Part shown: one piece after another, positions 6,270 through 7,528 of the stretch | Layout: every line of letters starts with the position of its first letter | Numbering within the stretch: position 1 is the stretch's first letter | From: Nitrososphaerales archaeon TH1177 | Lineage (GTDB): Archaea; Thermoproteota; Nitrososphaeria; Nitrososphaerales; Nitrososphaeraceae | Direction: 5' to 3' | NCBI GenBank assembly: GCA_014523515.1 | Contig: JAATVJ010000089.1 | Location: 1 to 7,528 of the forward strand | DNA length: 7,528 bases | Program-made: the position numbers and the translations under genes | Notes under the pieces: model-generated | Database searches by the model: none | The model's input: the letters and a program-made list of their open reading frames with translations, nothing else | What the model was told of the DNA's origin: nothing

Positions 6270-6426
6270 AAATAACTAAAATTTAACAAACCATTGAATT
6301 TTATTGTGTATAAATTATTGTAAATTATAGTAATACCAAATTAAATATCTTATGTAGGTAGATTTTATTCAAATTGTATTCCTCAAATCACAAAGATTTA
6401 ATTTTAGAAAAATCTATTTCAGAAAT

Positions 6427-6432
6427 AAAAAA
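6427..6432 (-). terminator. Possible U-tract terminator after the VOC gene
   Basis: On the minus strand CCTTTTTTATTT begins about 33 bases past the stop of the VOC gene. Archaeal termination commonly uses such T-runs without a hairpin. T-runs are frequent in this AT-rich DNA, so support is weak. Confidence 0.25.
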
Positions 6433-6465
6433 GGTTTTAATTTACAAGAGTGGAATAAAAGAATA

Positions 6466-6876
6466 TTAATCATCTACTGGCCAAGCATTATTAGTTATCA
6501 ATTCAACTAAATTGCCAACAGGATCACGAAAATATATTGATTTATTATTTCCAATGTTTAATTCTTTTTCAATATTAATTTTATTTTCTTCTAAAAGACA
6601 TTTCCATTTTTCATAGTCTTCTCTTTTTATTTCAAAAGCAAAATGAATAATTGAAGGAGGGCTAAATGCTCCATGCGATGGAAAAATACTACTTGTATTA
6701 TTTAGTGTATTTTCTGGATTGAAAATCAAAAGCATGGTTTTTCCGGCTTTTAAGAATACATGTCTTTCTTTTTCTTCAGAAACTAATTCTAATCCTAATA
6801 AATTGATATAAAAATTTTTTATTTCTGTTAGATTTTGAGAATATATACTGGTTTCGATAATTTTTGTTAATTTCAT
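6466..6876 (-). CDS. VOC (glyoxalase / bleomycin-resistance / dioxygenase) superfamily protein
   Basis: The 136-residue product has two beta-alpha-beta-beta-beta modules, the normal size of a single-chain VOC protein. Module 1 has strand IIETSIYS, helix NLTEIKNFYINLLGLELV (15-32), and strands HVFLKAG and MLLIFNPE. Module 2 has SIIHFAFEI (75-83), helix DYEKWKCLLEENKI (87-100) and the signature SIYFRDPVGNLVEL (113-126). Candidate metal ligands are Glu8, His78 and Glu125: the second and third sit at the usual places, while position 8 is often His and here is Glu. Members of this fold bind a divalent metal and act on small molecules such as methylglyoxal adducts, catechols or drugs; the substrate is not predictable here. 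The stop is TAA. The start ATG 6874-6876 fits the domain beginning, though the upstream AT-rich TTTAATAAAAT (about 6889-6899) is closer than the usual TATA spacing. Confidence 0.85.
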   Translation of the reverse strand: MKLTKIIETSIYSQNLTEIKNFYINLLGLELVSEEKERHVFLKAGKTMLLIFNPENTLNNTSSIFPSHGAFSPPSIIHFAFEIKREDYEKWKCLLEENKINIEKELNIGNNKSIYFRDPVGNLVELITNNAWPVDD

Positions 6877-7204
6877 TATATATTACATATTTTATTAAAG
6901 TAAAATAAAGTAATCTAATTAATATGAATATCGAGGTCAGAATGGTTCTAAGCAATTTCTAGATTGTAATACAAAAAATTGATTTAGGAAAATTTATTTA
7001 TAAAAATGAGTATTCAAAACAAAGACAATACATTACAAAAATAGCTTCCTACTTTGATCGCAGTACCTGGAAAAAGATATTCATTGTTATAGTTCATTTA
7101 TATGACACAAATTTATTGGAACTACGTCCAATATAGAATTCGACAATTATTTGTGATACATTTTTACCTAAGGTTTGTCTAAATGCTAGGATAAACTTAG
7201 ACAG
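6877..7204. other. Intergenic region before the RTX-like relic
   Basis: No supported gene. A plus-strand frame from ATG 7006 (MSIQNKDNTLQK, then TAG 7042-7044) can be read on through that stop and another as LPTLIAVPGKRYSLL and TQIYWNYVQYRIRQLF. It may be another decayed gene, but I recognise no family. No clear TATA box is at the expected distance from the start of the following gene. Confidence 0.35.
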
Positions 7205-7528
7205 TTGCTTAAGAAAAATTTTGCGTTTGGAAGTGGACTTCTTGGTATATTAACTATTGTAGCGATAACAGTACTTACACAGAATTTAGGCTGGGCGGCT
7301 TCTATATCATGTGTTGGTTCCACTGGTTTTTGTTTGGGGACAACTGGCGATGATATAATAAAAGGCGGGGGTGAGGGAGAAATTATCGATTGACTCGCTG
7401 GTAATGATATTATAAACGCAGGCGGGGGTGATGATGATGTATGTGGTGGAGGAGGAGATGATAAGATTCATGGAGGAAATGGTAATGACAGACTCATTGG
7501 TGACGCTCAATTGTGTAAGAGTGAAGGA
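7205..7528 (+). pseudogene. Secreted RTX-like (hemolysin-type calcium-binding repeat) protein, in-frame TGA, runs off right edge
   Basis: The frame opens with TTG at 7205, LKKNFAFGSG, then a hydrophobic core LLGILTIVAITVL (12-24) and a cleavage-like WAAS (30-33): a signal peptide. Then comes VGSTGFCLGTTGDDIIKGGG, an interruption by TGA 7391-7393 (codon 63), and the same frame continues open to the edge with LAGNDIINAGGG, DDDVCGGGGDDKIHGGNGND and RLIGDA. These are Gly-Asp nonapeptide repeats (GGxGxDxUx), which bind calcium and build a parallel beta-roll outside the cell. The stop sits where the repeats would have Gly (D-G-L-A-G-N-D), so GGA to TGA is the simplest explanation. No ATG lies nearby in frame, so the start is either TTG or a lost ATG. 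Apart from that single TGA the gene is undamaged, which means recent inactivation, read-through or a base error. Its full length is unknown. Confidence 0.7.

Noticed and set aside
7006..7180. Plus-strand frame MSIQNKDNTLQK continuing past two stops
   Set aside because: The reading is protein-like in places, but it has two stops, no recognised motif and no comparison to confirm it; kept only as a note in the intergenic entry.
7307..7510. 67-codon minus-strand frame opposite the RTX-like gene
   Set aside because: Its Ser/Thr/Ile composition is the mirror of Gly-Asp repeat codons on the plus strand.
1..7528. Search for CRISPR arrays, tRNA or rRNA genes and defence systems
   Set aside because: I saw no regularly spaced repeats, no tRNA-like cloverleaf sequence and no rRNA-like GC-rich segment; the helicase alone does not make a defence system.

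Overview
The window looks like an AT-rich archaeal chromosome segment. The best fit is an ammonia-oxidising thaumarchaeon (class Nitrososphaeria), possibly a soil lineage with large, loosely packed intergenic regions. The evidence is TATA-like boxes about 20-30 bases upstream of several start codons with no Shine-Dalgarno sequence between, which is the pattern of leaderless archaeal transcripts, plus a typical archaeal mix of protein families (universal stress protein, SSL2-type helicase, secreted NHL beta-propeller, small ribbon-helix-helix protein, VOC protein). The lineage is inferred from style and not from a marker gene.

Layout. Positions 1-520 (minus) hold the N-terminal 173 residues of a universal stress protein whose end lies outside the window. 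Positions 521-1145 have no intact gene, but 932-1041 (plus) holds the broken start of a PPOX/flavin-reductase-like split-barrel gene. Positions 1146-2831 (minus) encode a 561-residue SF2 helicase ending in a SWIM zinc finger. Positions 2954-3910 (minus) encode a secreted six-bladed NHL propeller. Positions 3911-4602 are non-coding with a few inverted repeats and a very tentative transposase-tail remnant. Positions 4603-4746 (minus) encode a 47-residue ribbon-helix-helix protein.

From about 4930 to 6270 the window is a graveyard of decayed genes: a frameshifted coiled-coil gene (4934-5222, plus), an unrecognised gene with a stop and a frameshift (5328-5629, minus), and a cupin gene with a stop, two frameshifts and its metal-binding HxH segment missing (5873-6269, plus). 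Then come an intact VOC/glyoxalase-fold gene (6466-6876, minus) and, running off the right edge, a secreted RTX-like calcium-binding-repeat gene (7205-7528, plus) broken by one in-frame TGA.

The intact genes are all on the minus strand, each apparently with its own promoter, and I see no operon joining them. They look like unrelated stress, repair and surface functions rather than one pathway. The main surprise is the density of relics: at least five broken genes against four complete intact genes of ordinary size or smaller plus one small regulator-like gene. I see no defence system, CRISPR array, rRNA or tRNA.
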